This document shows positions 43,535 through 52,639 of a stretch of DNA of 64,000 bases, one piece after another. This stretch comes from Pseudomonadota bacterium (GTDB lineage: Bacteria; Myxococcota_A; UBA796; CAJQPC01): positions 1 to 64,000 of the forward strand of contig JAAESX010000080.1 in NCBI GenBank assembly GCA_024228935.1, given 5' to 3'. The notes below the pieces were generated by a model. The model did no database searches, was not told the DNA's origin, and worked only from the letters and a program-made list of their open reading frames with translations. The first letter of the stretch is position 1. Each line of letters starts with the position of its first letter. The position numbers and the translations under genes were made by a program.

Positions 43535-44389
43535 GTGGGGGGCATCGTGCTCGTCTTGTGGATGGCATGCGCGGAGCCGGCCGGCGGGCCGGTGGTGGTC
43601 GAGACCTCGGACGTCCGTGTCGACTCGGAGCAGGACTCGGTCGCAGGAGTGGACTCGGCCAGCGGCGAGGGCCACGAGCGCTCCGACACCGCCGGCGCGA
43701 CGTTCGGCGGGTCTGTCGAGGTCATTCCGCCTCTCGGCACGCTCGACCATGACGGCGGACCGTCGTGCTTGACGCGACAGCTCGGTATCTGGCGGGTCGA
43801 GCTCGAGACCGGCGCGGCGACCGAGCTCGTGCGCAACGACTCGGAGGGCGGGTCGGGGCTCACGCGGATCGGGCACCAGGTGGTCTCGGCGTCGGACTCC
43901 GGCCGCAAGGACGTGTGGGTCTACGACTTCGAGGCCGGCACGCTGCAGTCCAACAAGGTGGCGAACCTCGCCGTCGTCAGCTCGACCGACTCGGGGCTGC
44001 TGGCCGTCGATCGGCACGACATGCTCTGCAGATACGGCTCGTACGACGCGTTGGTCCTAGGGTCTCCCAGCTGGTGCCGGGAGCTGGACTCGGGCAACGC
44101 CTCGCGGTTCGCCGCGCACGACGGCCTGCTCTACGGTCTGTGGCACTCGACGGACCGGGTGGTGGTCTGGGACATCGAGAGCGGCGAGCAGCGACAGGAG
44201 ATCCTCCTCGAGGGCTTCGACGGCCGGAACTACGGAGTCTCGGTCCAGGAAGGGCAGCTCCGGATCCTGACTGCGAGCTGGGGCGAGCACTCCAGCGGCA
44301 TCTCGACGTTTGAGATGGACGGAGCCTTCGTCGAGCACCTCGACTTCCCGACGGGGCTCTCCGGCGACGGATTGTGGTGCTCCGACTGA
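43535..44389 (+). CDS. Lipoprotein with propeller-like repeats, unknown function
   Basis: The 284-residue protein starts at GTG 43535, with AGAGGA about 9 bp upstream, and reads VGGIVLVLWMAC. An acidic Ser/Asp/Glu linker (residues 20-55) follows. The rest has repeating strands such as IWRVELETGAATELV, DVWVYDFEAGTLQSN and VVVWDIESGEQRQEI, which look like WD40/NHL-type blades. It diverges from the ASST-like propeller lipoprotein with 54 bp between. No specific function is evident. Confidence 0.8.
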   Translation: MGGIVLVLWMACAEPAGGPVVVETSDVRVDSEQDSVAGVDSASGEGHERSDTAGATFGGSVEVIPPLGTLDHDGGPSCLTRQLGIWRVELETGAATELVRNDSEGGSGLTRIGHQVVSASDSGRKDVWVYDFEAGTLQSNKVANLAVVSSTDSGLLAVDRHDMLCRYGSYDALVLGSPSWCRELDSGNASRFAAHDGLLYGLWHSTDRVVVWDIESGEQRQEILLEGFDGRNYGVSVQEGQLRILTASWGEHSSGISTFEMDGAFVEHLDFPTGLSGDGLWCSD

Positions 44390-44432
44390 GGGTCTGCACG
44401 AGCGCGGCGGTCGAGGGAGAGAGAACCGTGGC

Positions 44433-44597
44433 GTGATCTTCCTGCTCGCCTGGACCGCCAGCCCCGAGCTCGCCGGCCACGTCGACACCCAGCCCTCGGC
44501 CCCGGATGGGACGGCGTTCATCGTGGCGACGCCCCAGCGCTGCGCAGTTGGGTGCGAACTGCGCGAATCCGGAAGTTCAGCTCGGATCAGGCGCTGA
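44433..44597 (+). CDS. Possible small exported peptide or gene remnant running into the palindromic repeat
   Basis: A GTG with GAGGGAGAGAG about 10 bp upstream opens VIFLLAWTASPELAG, a start very like the ultra-short signals of neighbouring genes. After about 35 codons the frame enters the palindromic repeat (44542 on) and stops at TGA 44597. It may be a gene whose 3' part was lost when the repeat was inserted, or chance. The rest of 44390-44803 apart from the repeat shows no gene. Confidence 0.3.
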   Translation: MIFLLAWTASPELAGHVDTQPSAPDGTAFIVATPQRCAVGCELRESGSSARIRR

Positions 44598-44650
44598 TCC
44601 GGCCTGAACTGCGCGATCTGAGCAGTTGGGTGCGAACTGCGCGATCTCAG
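44542..44650. repeat. Interspersed palindromic repeat, copy 2 (complete)
   Basis: GCGCAGTT-N7-AACTGCGC (44542-44564) is followed by a perfect nested palindrome: AGTTCAG (44574-44580), ctc, GGATCAG, gcg, CTGATCC, ggc, CTGAACT (44604-44610). A second direct copy of the first palindrome follows at 44622-44644 (GCAGTTGGGTGCGAACTGCG). The layout (two direct copies flanking a long hairpin) resembles composite REP/BIME elements. The copy at 28243 shares the order and spacing. Confidence 0.8.
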
Positions 44651-44803
44651 TCGCCTGTGTAAGCCCACCGATCCTCCCACCGTTGTTCTCCCGCAACCCT
44701 GGTCGAACCCCCGCAATCCCGCCCCGCCGAGAGGTGCCGGCAGGCCGGGCCCGGTGCGCCCAGGCGTTGGAACCCGAACGAAGAGAGAGAGAGAGGAAAC
44801 ACC

Positions 44804-45562
44804 ATGAAGAACGCCACCCTTGGACTTGTCACGCTCACCGGCCTCGCTGCCCTGACCGGCTGCGCCTCCAGCGGCCCCGTCGAGGGCAGCTGGATCTTCC
44901 ACGTGAGCCCCGAGTCGGCCGCGCTGGAGTCCGAGTCCGCTTGCGAGGAGAACTTCCACGACGCCCAGTGTCCCGAGGGCGGCACCGCGGTCGAGTCCGA
45001 GTGGACCACCGGCTACGACCTGGTCGTCGACGAGGACACCTTCGTGGCCCAGATCACCGGCGGCGCCAAGGGCGAGGCCTACCTGTTCGTGAACGGACAG
45101 ATCTTCGACGGCGTCCAGAACGAGGCCGGCAAGTGGGTCTTCACCCTGACCGACCTCACCGAGCTCGACACCTTCGAGGAGCACGACAGCGGCTACGTCA
45201 GCGGCCACTACGAGAAGACGACCCGCACGCTCAAGATCATCGTCGAGCAGGACGGCGAGACGATGGCCGGCTCGCTCCAGGAGACGTGGCAGTCGACCGA
45301 CACCTGGTACGAGTCCGACGAGTGGGACGAGAACGAGACCGGCGTCTGGTACTCCGAGGTCCCCAGCGGCACGTACCTGACCGGCGACAAGACCTCGTCC
45401 CGCTTCGACGAGGACGACTGCGAGGGCAGCAGCTGCGAGCTCACCGTCACCACCGCCAGCCGCTGGACCATCCCGGTCCGTGCCCAGCTCACCGAGGCGT
45501 TCGAGGGCGTCGACGGCTACGGCGACTGGGCCTGGGACGACGCGGCCACGCTCTCCGAGTAG
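44804..45562 (+). CDS. Lipoprotein with classical signal peptide, unknown function
   Basis: The 252-residue protein starts MKNATLGLVTLTGLAALTGC, the only standard Lys-containing Sec lipoprotein signal in the window, with a strong GAGAGAGAGGAAA Shine-Dalgarno region. The mature domain is acidic and Trp/Glu-rich with beta strands (GSWIFHVSPES; WTTGYDLVVDEDTFVAQI; SQ-like DDCEGSSCELTVT with a close Cys pair), resembling small lipocalin-like calycin domains. Synonymous codon choice is heavily C-biased (GAC, GAG, CTG, ACC), perhaps a sign of high expression. The family is not recognised. Confidence 0.85.
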   Translation: MKNATLGLVTLTGLAALTGCASSGPVEGSWIFHVSPESAALESESACEENFHDAQCPEGGTAVESEWTTGYDLVVDEDTFVAQITGGAKGEAYLFVNGQIFDGVQNEAGKWVFTLTDLTELDTFEEHDSGYVSGHYEKTTRTLKIIVEQDGETMAGSLQETWQSTDTWYESDEWDENETGVWYSEVPSGTYLTGDKTSSRFDEDDCEGSSCELTVTTASRWTIPVRAQLTEAFEGVDGYGDWAWDDAATLSE

Positions 45563-45612
45563 CCCTGGCCGATTGAGCGATCCCGATCGGTCGTGCCGCG
45601 ATAGACTGCGCC

Positions 45613-45825
45613 ATGGCCGATCTCGCGCACAGAACGGCAGGCCGCGAAGAGGGCACCGCGATTGCGCCCGCCGTCGAACCTGCTGGCGAGGATCTCGGGA
45701 GCAACTCCGAGAACGCGGCCGCTCTCGAAGAGGGCGCGTCCGGCCTGGAGAACTACCAGGCCGCGCTCGGCTCGTGGCTCGGCGGCGAGCTGCACGAGGC
45801 GGTCAGTCCGCACCTGACGCTCTGA
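45613..45825 (+). CDS. Small acidic protein, unknown
   Basis: The 70-residue frame (MADLAHRTAGREEGTAIAPA...) has no signal and ends with the amphipathic ENYQAALGSWLGGELHEAV. Its TGA is back to back with the stop of the convergent outer-membrane protein gene (TGATCA), the same arrangement as other real pairs in this window, which favours a genuine gene. There is no homology I can name and no strong Shine-Dalgarno. Confidence 0.5.
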   Translation: MADLAHRTAGREEGTAIAPAVEPAGEDLGSNSENAAALEEGASGLENYQAALGSWLGGELHEAVSPHLTL

Positions 45826-47082
45826 TCAGGGGCGCGAAGCGGTGACGCGGACCCGAAGCGTCCCATCGTCGAGCGTCTCGCGCGAGACCTCCTCGGCGTC
45901 CGGCAGCGCGTAGCGAAGCGGGCCGACTGTCAGCAGCAAGGCCTCGTCGTTCGGGAAGTCGATGTCGAGGGTGACCGTGTGCAGGTCGAGCTCGAAGCGG
46001 TGCACCTCGACGCCGGCGATGGGCGGGAAGTTCTTGCTGACCTGGGCGAGCACCTGGATCGCGGGCGTCGTCGACGGGGTGTCGTAGACCCAGGCCTCGG
46101 CGTCGAGCAGCCTCTCGCCGTTGCGCTCGTCGACCTGGATGACGAGCTTGCCGACCGAGCGCGTCTGCTCGAGGTCGTACAGGTCGCCGGCCACCGTCTC
46201 CAGGTCGGCGTCCTTCCAGCGGACGAGCTCGGCGTCCGGCGGCGCCGTGGCCTTGCCCAGCATCCGGTGCACGCCGATGGCGCCCGACCAGGTGTCCTTC
46301 GGTCCGTTCTGCTGCCAGAGGACGCGCTGGGCGGAGACGTGCAGTCCGGCCTGCTCGCCGAGGGGGATGGAGAGCTTCCCGCCGGCCTGGACCTCGCGGT
46401 AGTTCAGCGTCGCCCAGATCCACTCGTCGGGGGTGCCGTCCGCCCAGCCATCGCCGTACTCGACGCCGCCGAGTCGCGTGTGGAACGTGCCGAACGCCTC
46501 GACGTGGACCGGCCCCGTCCAGGCACCGAGCTGGACCAGTCCGCCCGTGTGGTCGAGCGGCCAGGGGTTCGGCTGGATCGCCAGGCTGTAGTACCCGCGT
46601 CCCAGCAGCTCGATGGGCCCCAGGTCGCGCGCGACCACGACCTCGCCGAGCACCGACGTGCCGCCGAAGCCCGCGTTGGCCCAGCGCCCGCGGGTGCCCG
46701 CGTTCCAGGCGTCGGTTCGGACGCCGGCCCCGAGGACGAGCCGCGTCTGTCCGCCCAGGACGCCCCAGCGCAGGTGCAGCCCCGACTCGCCGATGGTGGT
46801 CACGTTCGAGCAGAAGTCCGTCGAGCACGGGCGCGGCGGGTGGTCGACATGGTCGACCACCCGGTTGTGCACGAGCGGCGCGTCCAGCGAGATCTGGACG
46901 CTGCGGCCCAGGCCCCACGCCATGTAGGTGTCCCCGCGGAATCGAAGCTGCCGGTCACGCAGGTTGCCGCTGGCGCCGTAGTGGAACGTCGAGAGGCCCG
47001 CGCCGCCGTAGACGACGCCTTCCCCCTGGCCGAGGACCCAGGCGGACTCGGCGTGCGCGACCGCCATCCAGAGCCAGATCAC
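45826..47082 (-). CDS. Outer-membrane beta-barrel-like protein
   Basis: The 418-residue protein starts at GTG 47082, inside the fabL stop (GTGA), with the 11-residue signal VIWLWMAVAHA. Alternating strands (GEGVVYGGAGLSTFHYG; LRDRQLRFRGDTYMAWGLG; TRLVLGAGVRTDAW; GRGYYSLAIQPNPW) suggest a barrel. A pair of Cys in PPRPCSTDFCSN lies in a loop. The last 110 residues look like a separate soluble beta domain (KLVIQVDERNGERLLDAEAWV). Function unknown. Confidence 0.8.
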   Translation of the reverse strand: MIWLWMAVAHAESAWVLGQGEGVVYGGAGLSTFHYGASGNLRDRQLRFRGDTYMAWGLGRSVQISLDAPLVHNRVVDHVDHPPRPCSTDFCSNVTTIGESGLHLRWGVLGGQTRLVLGAGVRTDAWNAGTRGRWANAGFGGTSVLGEVVVARDLGPIELLGRGYYSLAIQPNPWPLDHTGGLVQLGAWTGPVHVEAFGTFHTRLGGVEYGDGWADGTPDEWIWATLNYREVQAGGKLSIPLGEQAGLHVSAQRVLWQQNGPKDTWSGAIGVHRMLGKATAPPDAELVRWKDADLETVAGDLYDLEQTRSVGKLVIQVDERNGERLLDAEAWVYDTPSTTPAIQVLAQVSKNFPPIAGVEVHRFELDLHTVTLDIDFPNDEALLLTVGPLRYALPDAEEVSRETLDDGTLRVRVTASRP

Positions 47083-47798
47083 AGCAGCGACCAGCCCCCG
47101 TCGGCGACCAGGATCTGGCCCGTGATCCACGAGGCCTGCGGCATCAGCAGCAGCTCGACGGCCTTGGCGATGTCGTCCGGCTCGCCGATCCGGCCCAGCG
47201 GCGTGTACTGGTTCGTCGTCTCGACCAGCTTCTCGCGGTCCGGGAAGTACTTCAGGGCGTCGGTGTTCACGAGGCCGCCGCAGACCGTGTTCACGCGGAT
47301 CTTCCGCGGCGCCAGCTCGAAGGCCAGCTGACGGGTGAGGGCCTCGAGCGCGCCCTTGGCCGCGCCCATCGCGGCGTACCCGGGCACGTGTCGGCGGCTG
47401 CCCAGGGACGAGAGCCCCACGATGCTGCCGCCGTCGACCAGCCGGTCACCGACGTGCTTGGTCAGGAGCCAGAAGGGCCGCACGCTGGACTCGAGCGTCA
47501 GGTCCCACTGGTTCGCGCGGATGGTGTCCCAGGGCTTGAGGACTCCGATGGCCGCGTTGTGGACCAGCGCGTCGTACCGATCCAGGGTCCCGGCCATGCG
47601 CTTCAGGTCCTTCTCGTCGCGCACGTTGCCCTGCACGACGACGGCCTCGGCGCCAGCGGCCCGGACCATCTCGGCGGTCTCCTCGGCCATCGCGTCGTTC
47701 TGCAGGTAGTTCACGACGACGGTCCCGCCGGGTCGGGCGAGTCGGACGGCGATGGCGCGGCCGATACCGCGGGAGCTTCCGGTGACGAGGACGTTCAT
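47079..47798 (-). CDS. fabL: Enoyl-ACP reductase III (FabL type) of the SDR superfamily
   Basis: The 239-residue Rossmann enzyme has the nucleotide loop TGSSRGIGRA, HNAAIG, SSLGSRRHVPGY and the catalytic spacing Tyr-x6-Lys (YAAMGAAK) that distinguishes FabL from FabG (Tyr-x3-Lys). LAFELAPRKIRVNTVCGGLV-NTDALKYFPDR matches FabL closely. It reduces the enoyl-ACP double bond with NADPH in fatty acid synthesis. Coupling to an outer-membrane protein gene by GTGA is probably incidental. Confidence 0.85.
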   Translation of the reverse strand: MNVLVTGSSRGIGRAIAVRLARPGGTVVVNYLQNDAMAEETAEMVRAAGAEAVVVQGNVRDEKDLKRMAGTLDRYDALVHNAAIGVLKPWDTIRANQWDLTLESSVRPFWLLTKHVGDRLVDGGSIVGLSSLGSRRHVPGYAAMGAAKGALEALTRQLAFELAPRKIRVNTVCGGLVNTDALKYFPDREKLVETTNQYTPLGRIGEPDDIAKAVELLLMPQASWITGQILVADGGWSLL

Positions 47799-47839
47799 GC
47801 CGCTCCGTTAACCGGCCGCCCGTCGCGCTCCGCGGTGAC

Positions 47840-50590
47840 CTACTCGGCTCGCGGCGACCACGTCGCGCTGAACCAGAAGCGGTAGTGCTCCTTCTTCGAG
47901 CACGGCGTCCCCTGGACCTCGGTCCCGGCAACCGTGCAGCCCGCGCCCATGTCGACGTCCACCTGCGGTCGGATGTCCATCGGCACCTGGGGCATCTCCC
48001 CGGCGAGCACGACGCTGACCATCGAGATGTCCTGAGGCCCTAGTCCATAAGTGTTCCAGAACACGTGCTTTTCAGCGCGGAGTCCTGCCGAGGCCGGCGT
48101 CATCAGGTCGCCGCGGATCATGCGGTGGTGGTCCCCCGCGAGCGAGCCGCCGATGAGGCCGGGCGCGTCCACGTACCAGCTGCCCCAGCCCGACGGACGC
48201 ATGCTCACGCGGCGGCCGGCGAGCTCCATGTCGTCCAGCTGCGAGCTGCTGCGCGCGAGCGTGCCCGTCAGGCTCGTGTCGTAGGCGGTGACGCCGACCG
48301 TCGCCGAGCCGTTCTTCAGGTTGCGTCCCTCGGTCCGTGTGACGGCGGCGCTCCCGGTCGAGATGGCGCCGACCGGTCCGAACCACCAGGTGTGCGCGGC
48401 CTCGCCGTCCGCGAACAGGGCCACGCGGCCGTCTCGACGGTCGTCCACCCAGACACCGGTCTCGATGTTCGCGGCGCCGCTCTCCCAGCGCTCCTCGAAC
48501 ATGCCGGACAGGCTGGCGATGCCGACGATCTGGTCGTGGTCGGCGAGCCGGGCGCCGGTGAGCTGCAGACGGACGGGCAGGACGTAGGTCGAGACCGTGA
48601 CGTTCACGCCGGTGAACCCGTTGTCGTCGTCCTGCTGCCCGCTGGGGGAGACCCCGGCCGAACCGGCGGAGAACCAGGCCAGGACGCTGTACTTTCCGGC
48701 GCGGTCGGCGGCGTGGAGTGCGCCCTCGATGTTCCAGCCGCGGACGTCGGCCGAGAAGCCCGGGATGGGCGTGAACCAGGGCAGGCCTGGCTCGTACGCG
48801 CCGGGCTCGATCTCGGCGACAGCCAGGACGGGGGGCGGCTCGATGGGCTCGAACGCGAACGGACGTGCCCTCTCCAGCGTGGCCCTGGACAGGTCCAGGC
48901 CGTCGGCGTGCACGGACAGGAAGAAGACCTCGTCGCCGTGGATCTGGGGGGCCAGGACGCCGCGCTTCCGCGTGAGCCGGACCTCGGCCGCGCCGTCGAG
49001 CGGGACGCCGACCAGGTCTTGTCCGAAGGTCACCCAGACCGCCTGGCCGCTCTCGTCCCAGGTCGGCATGGTGGGGGTGGCCCCGATGGGCAGGTCCAGC
49101 GCGCGCACGTCCCGGTCGCCGCTACGGATCATCAGCTGCCAGCCGATCTCCTCGTCGTTTCGCAGGTACGCGATCTTCGAGCCGTCCGGCGAGTACCGCG
49201 GCGCGTCCAGCACGGCGTCGACGACGCCCTCGGTCAGCTCGGTGACGTCCCCGGTGTCCAGGTCGACCTCGACCAGCTGGCTCGAGCCCCAGCGCGTCCG
49301 CAGCGCGACGGCCTTGTCGCCGTTGGGGTGGGGATCGGCGTTCATCACGGCCTGGCCACGCGTCACGCGTCGCTCGCCGCCCTCGAGCGTCCACTCGAAC
49401 AGGTCCGGCAGCACCTGGCCGCCGTCGTCGGTCCACCACGATGTGAACAGGATGCGCTCGTCGTCGATCCAGCGGGGCTGGACGGCGGATCGGCTCATAC
49501 GCTGCCGCGTCCACTCGGGGGCGGGCGCGAAGACGTGGGGCACCGTGCCGGCGACGTCCTGAGGGTCGGCCTCGAGCCGCTCCTCACGGGCCTCGAGCCA
49601 CTCGGTGCGGGCCTCTTCGTCCTCGCTGGTCGAGTAGACCTCGAGCTTCGAGTAGCGCCCCGAGCGGTTCACGACCGCGATCCACTCGCCGTCCGGTGAC
49701 AGGGCGGGGGGGCCGGTCGAGCCACCCAGCGACAGGTAGACCTCGTCTGGGTCCGGCGCGTCCCAGAACACCTCGTCGAACGCCTCGCCGATGGTCAGCG
49801 CGACGACGAACTCGTCGTACAGGACCTCGGGGTGCTCGTCGAACACCAGGATGAAGGCGTCCTCGAAGCTGCGGAAGTCCTTGGCCGACATGGCGGCCCA
49901 CAGCTCGACGAGCTTGCCCTCGCCGTACACCTGCTCGAGCCACTCGAGGTACGCGCTGCCGATCAGGTAGGCGTAGCCCATGCCCGCCCAGCGCTGGTTC
50001 AGGTTCAGGTCGCCGTACGCCGGCATCTCGTTGTCGCTGGCCAGCGCGTACAGCAGGATCTGCCTGCCGGTCGAGTTCGGTCGGCCCCAGCCGGTGAGGC
50101 GTCCCTCGATGACCGTGGCGTAGCCCTCGGCGACCCAGCGCTCGGACTTCCGCGCGAGCGGACCGTAGCCGATCGTCCAGCGCTGCAGATCCGCGGTGCC
50201 GTGGCGTGACTCGCGCAGCAGGTGCACCAGGTGCGCGTCCTCGTGCGTGATCAGGTCCTCGGACCAGCTGCGGTAGTGGCCGAGCACCGAGTCCGCGGGG
50301 GGAGGCGACGCGTACAGACCCATCTTCGGGCGTCGCAGCGACGGCATGGCCCAGCCGTTCGACTGGCTGTACGGATCCATCACGACGACGTCGATCACGA
50401 CATCTGGCGCGTACCCGATCGCCTCCGAGGTGTTGACCCGGATCGCCTCCATTCGAGCGGCCGAGTACAGGGCCCAGTCTTCGGCCTGCTCGGGGTAGTG
50501 AACGCGAAAGTGCTCGGTCTCGACGGTCTTCCAGCCGTCTTGACCGGACTGGGCCAGCGCGAGGGAACAGAACAACCACATGCCCGCCAT
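47840..50590 (-). CDS. Large exported protein: metallopeptidase-like N domain, TolB-like propeller, C-terminal barrel-like region
   Basis: The protein of about 916 residues starts MAGMWLFCSLALAQS (ATG 50590; ATG 50581 would give MWLFCSLALAQS). Residues 20-250 look like a gluzincin domain: LITHEDAHLVHLL supplies HExxH (HEDAH) and WVAEGYATVIEGR a downstream Glu. Residues about 280-640 show TolB/WD40-like blades (PALSPDGEWIAVVNRSGR; RYSPDGSKIAYLRND). The last 270 residues have strands typical of an outer-membrane barrel (VRLQLTGARLADHDQIVGI; SATVGVTAYDTSLTGTL) and end WFSATWSPRAE. Probably a surface or outer-membrane hydrolase. Substrate unknown. Confidence 0.85.
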   Translation of the reverse strand: MAGMWLFCSLALAQSGQDGWKTVETEHFRVHYPEQAEDWALYSAARMEAIRVNTSEAIGYAPDVVIDVVVMDPYSQSNGWAMPSLRRPKMGLYASPPPADSVLGHYRSWSEDLITHEDAHLVHLLRESRHGTADLQRWTIGYGPLARKSERWVAEGYATVIEGRLTGWGRPNSTGRQILLYALASDNEMPAYGDLNLNQRWAGMGYAYLIGSAYLEWLEQVYGEGKLVELWAAMSAKDFRSFEDAFILVFDEHPEVLYDEFVVALTIGEAFDEVFWDAPDPDEVYLSLGGSTGPPALSPDGEWIAVVNRSGRYSKLEVYSTSEDEEARTEWLEAREERLEADPQDVAGTVPHVFAPAPEWTRQRMSRSAVQPRWIDDERILFTSWWTDDGGQVLPDLFEWTLEGGERRVTRGQAVMNADPHPNGDKAVALRTRWGSSQLVEVDLDTGDVTELTEGVVDAVLDAPRYSPDGSKIAYLRNDEEIGWQLMIRSGDRDVRALDLPIGATPTMPTWDESGQAVWVTFGQDLVGVPLDGAAEVRLTRKRGVLAPQIHGDEVFFLSVHADGLDLSRATLERARPFAFEPIEPPPVLAVAEIEPGAYEPGLPWFTPIPGFSADVRGWNIEGALHAADRAGKYSVLAWFSAGSAGVSPSGQQDDDNGFTGVNVTVSTYVLPVRLQLTGARLADHDQIVGIASLSGMFEERWESGAANIETGVWVDDRRDGRVALFADGEAAHTWWFGPVGAISTGSAAVTRTEGRNLKNGSATVGVTAYDTSLTGTLARSSSQLDDMELAGRRVSMRPSGWGSWYVDAPGLIGGSLAGDHHRMIRGDLMTPASAGLRAEKHVFWNTYGLGPQDISMVSVVLAGEMPQVPMDIRPQVDVDMGAGCTVAGTEVQGTPCSKKEHYRFWFSATWSPRAE

Positions 50591-50655
50591 CGTAGTGGTT
50601 GGCGTGTTGTCGAGCCGCGCGCGGTGTACACCTGACAAGCAGTACGGGAGTGTCC

Positions 50656-51345
50656 ATGTCCGAGACCGAGCGCGAAGGCCCCGATTTCGACAAGGCCGCG
50701 GAGAACGTCCGGAAGTGGACCGAGAACGCCGGCAAGAAGATCGGCGAGTGGACCAAGTCCGCGGGCTCCAAGACCGCCGAGGGCGCGAACAAGGCGTACG
50801 ACTGGGCTGGCGAGAACATGAAGTTCGAGGTCGACCCCGAGCGGATCGACGAGAGCCTGGACGAGCTCGGGACCAAGCTGCGGGGCCTGGTGAACACCGG
50901 CCGCTACACGAAGGTCCGGCTCAAGTACAAGGGCAAGCAGATCGGCCCCGACCTGCCGATGGCCGTGGTGCTGGCGAGCGAGGTCGCGACCGCGTTCTGG
51001 GCGGGTCCGCTACGGCTCGTCGTCGTGAACCTGGGCATCAAGGCGATCATCGACATCGAGCTGGTCCACGAGGCGAGCAACAAGGTGCGCGAGGGGCTGG
51101 ACTACTGGCAGGACGGCGAGTCCGACCTGGCCGAGGCCAAGTACCGCGAGGCCCTGGACATGAAGGCCGACGACACCTCGGCGCTCTACAACCTGGGCGT
51201 CGTGCTGCGCGTGACCGGTCGGAAGGACGAGGCGCGCGAGTGCTTCCTCAAGGCCGGCGAGGACGAGGAGCACCCCGACGGGCGCCGTGCTCGCGAGGCG
51301 CTCGGTCGGATGGAGGGCAAGAAGAGGGAGCCCGTCGCCGACTGA
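50656..51345 (+). CDS. TPR-containing cytoplasmic protein
   Basis: The 229-residue protein (ATG 50656, GGGAG 6 bp upstream) has a Lys/Trp-rich amphipathic N terminus (ENVRKWTENAGKKIGEW), a central apolar segment (AVVLASEVATAFWAGPLRLVVVNL) and a C-terminal TPR pair (GLDYWQDGESDLAEAKYREAL; YNLGVVLRVTGRKDEARECF). The hydrophobic stretch may associate with the membrane. It ends 7 bp from the stop of the convergent sulfatase-like gene. Specific role unknown. Confidence 0.8.
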   Translation: MSETEREGPDFDKAAENVRKWTENAGKKIGEWTKSAGSKTAEGANKAYDWAGENMKFEVDPERIDESLDELGTKLRGLVNTGRYTKVRLKYKGKQIGPDLPMAVVLASEVATAFWAGPLRLVVVNLGIKAIIDIELVHEASNKVREGLDYWQDGESDLAEAKYREALDMKADDTSALYNLGVVLRVTGRKDEARECFLKAGEDEEHPDGRRAREALGRMEGKKREPVAD

Positions 51346-51352
51346 CGAGCCC

Positions 51353-52639
51353 TCAGTGGTCCTCGAGGTACCCCAGCGCCTGGAGCTGGCCCTTCAGCCC
51401 CGGATCGACCTCGTCGAAGGTCGCCTCGTACGCCAGCCCGTGGTCGGACGCGGCGATGTCCAGGTCCGGCACGTCGCGCTCGGGATCCGCCAGGGGCGTG
51501 AGCTCGTCCGGGTCGGCGGTCAGGTCGTACGCGCGGGTCGTCAGGTACTCGCCGGTCTCGGGATCGAAGAAGCGGATGGTCTTCCGCCCGTCCTGGATGA
51601 TCGCCTCGTTCCGCCAGCCGAACGCCGACATCCTGGCGAACGAGGGGACCGGCTGGGTCCGGGCCTTCAGCGCGAGCGGCCGGAGCGTCTGTCCCGTCAG
51701 CGGCGCGTCGGCCTCGAGCTCGAGCCAGTCCAGCAGCGTCGGTGTCAGGTCCACGTTGCTGACGGGCTCGGCGACCCGCACCCCCTGGGGCACGTCGCGT
51801 CCCGGCAGGATCCAGAACGGGATGCGCAGGTTGAACTCGTGCGGGCTGCACTTGTTGAACCGCCAGGGCTGGCCGACGCCGCGGGTCTCGTCCTGGCCCT
51901 GGGCCTTGCCGTGGTCGCTGATCACGACGAAGACCATGTGGTCGTCGTAGCGCTCGGCGCACAGCGCGTGGATCTCCGCGACCTTGTCGTCGGTGTAGCG
52001 GCAGGCGTTCTCGTACCCGGGGGCGAACGGCGCGCCCTCCCAGGGTCCGTGCACGTCGATGTAGTGGAAGTACGAGAGCTCCGGGCCGGTCTTCGGCTCG
52101 GCGGCGAACACCTTCTTCGCGGCGGCGTTGACGCTGTCGGCGAACATCGTCTCGGGGCGCCAGACGGCCTCGGCGTCCCCGCGGGTGTTGCCCTGGCTGC
52201 CGATGAAGCTGATGTCGTAGGTGTCGAACCCGTCGTGGAAGGGGTTCCAGGTGTGCAGGAACGGGTTGGTGACCCAGGCGCGTGTGGCGTAGCCGGCGGC
52301 CTTGAGGCGCTTCTGCAGCGTGGGCACGTCGTCGTGGAACCGGGCGAGCAGGTTCGACGTGCGGTGGCCGTCGGCGCCGTGCTGCTGAGGCAACAGGCCC
52401 GTCATCATCGAGAGGACCGACGGGTAGGTCCATGGGGCGACCGAGCGGGCCTGCTCGAACCGGACGCCCTGGTCGGCCAGGGCGTTGAGCTTCGGCATGA
52501 ACTGCGCCGCGGCGTCCGCTCGGAGCTGGTCGATGATGACCACCACCACGTTCCGCGGGCCCGGGTCCTTCGTGCAGCCCATCGTCGAGGCCGCGGCGGT
52601 CGCGGCCCCGGCCTGAAGCAGCTGGCGTCGGCTCAGCAC
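51353..52639 (-). CDS. Sulfatase-like (alkaline phosphatase superfamily) Tat lipoprotein
   Basis: The 428-residue protein starts at GTG 52639 with a Tat signal and lipobox (VLSRRQLLQAGAATAAAS-TMGC). The sulfatase fold is clear: NVVVVIIDQLRAD (metal Asp37), LLPQQHG, FHYIDVHGPW and VVISDHGKAQGQ. The catalytic position, normally Cys or Ser in CxPSR, is Thr71 in APWTYPSVLSMMTG, and no Arg follows, so formylglycine-dependent sulfatase chemistry is unlikely. A Thr nucleophile is known in LtaS-type phosphoglycerol transferases. It overlaps the end of the radical SAM gene by 7 bp. Confidence 0.85.
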   Translation of the reverse strand: MLSRRQLLQAGAATAAASTMGCTKDPGPRNVVVVIIDQLRADAAAQFMPKLNALADQGVRFEQARSVAPWTYPSVLSMMTGLLPQQHGADGHRTSNLLARFHDDVPTLQKRLKAAGYATRAWVTNPFLHTWNPFHDGFDTYDISFIGSQGNTRGDAEAVWRPETMFADSVNAAAKKVFAAEPKTGPELSYFHYIDVHGPWEGAPFAPGYENACRYTDDKVAEIHALCAERYDDHMVFVVISDHGKAQGQDETRGVGQPWRFNKCSPHEFNLRIPFWILPGRDVPQGVRVAEPVSNVDLTPTLLDWLELEADAPLTGQTLRPLALKARTQPVPSFARMSAFGWRNEAIIQDGRKTIRFFDPETGEYLTTRAYDLTADPDELTPLADPERDVPDLDIAASDHGLAYEATFDEVDPGLKGQLQALGYLEDH

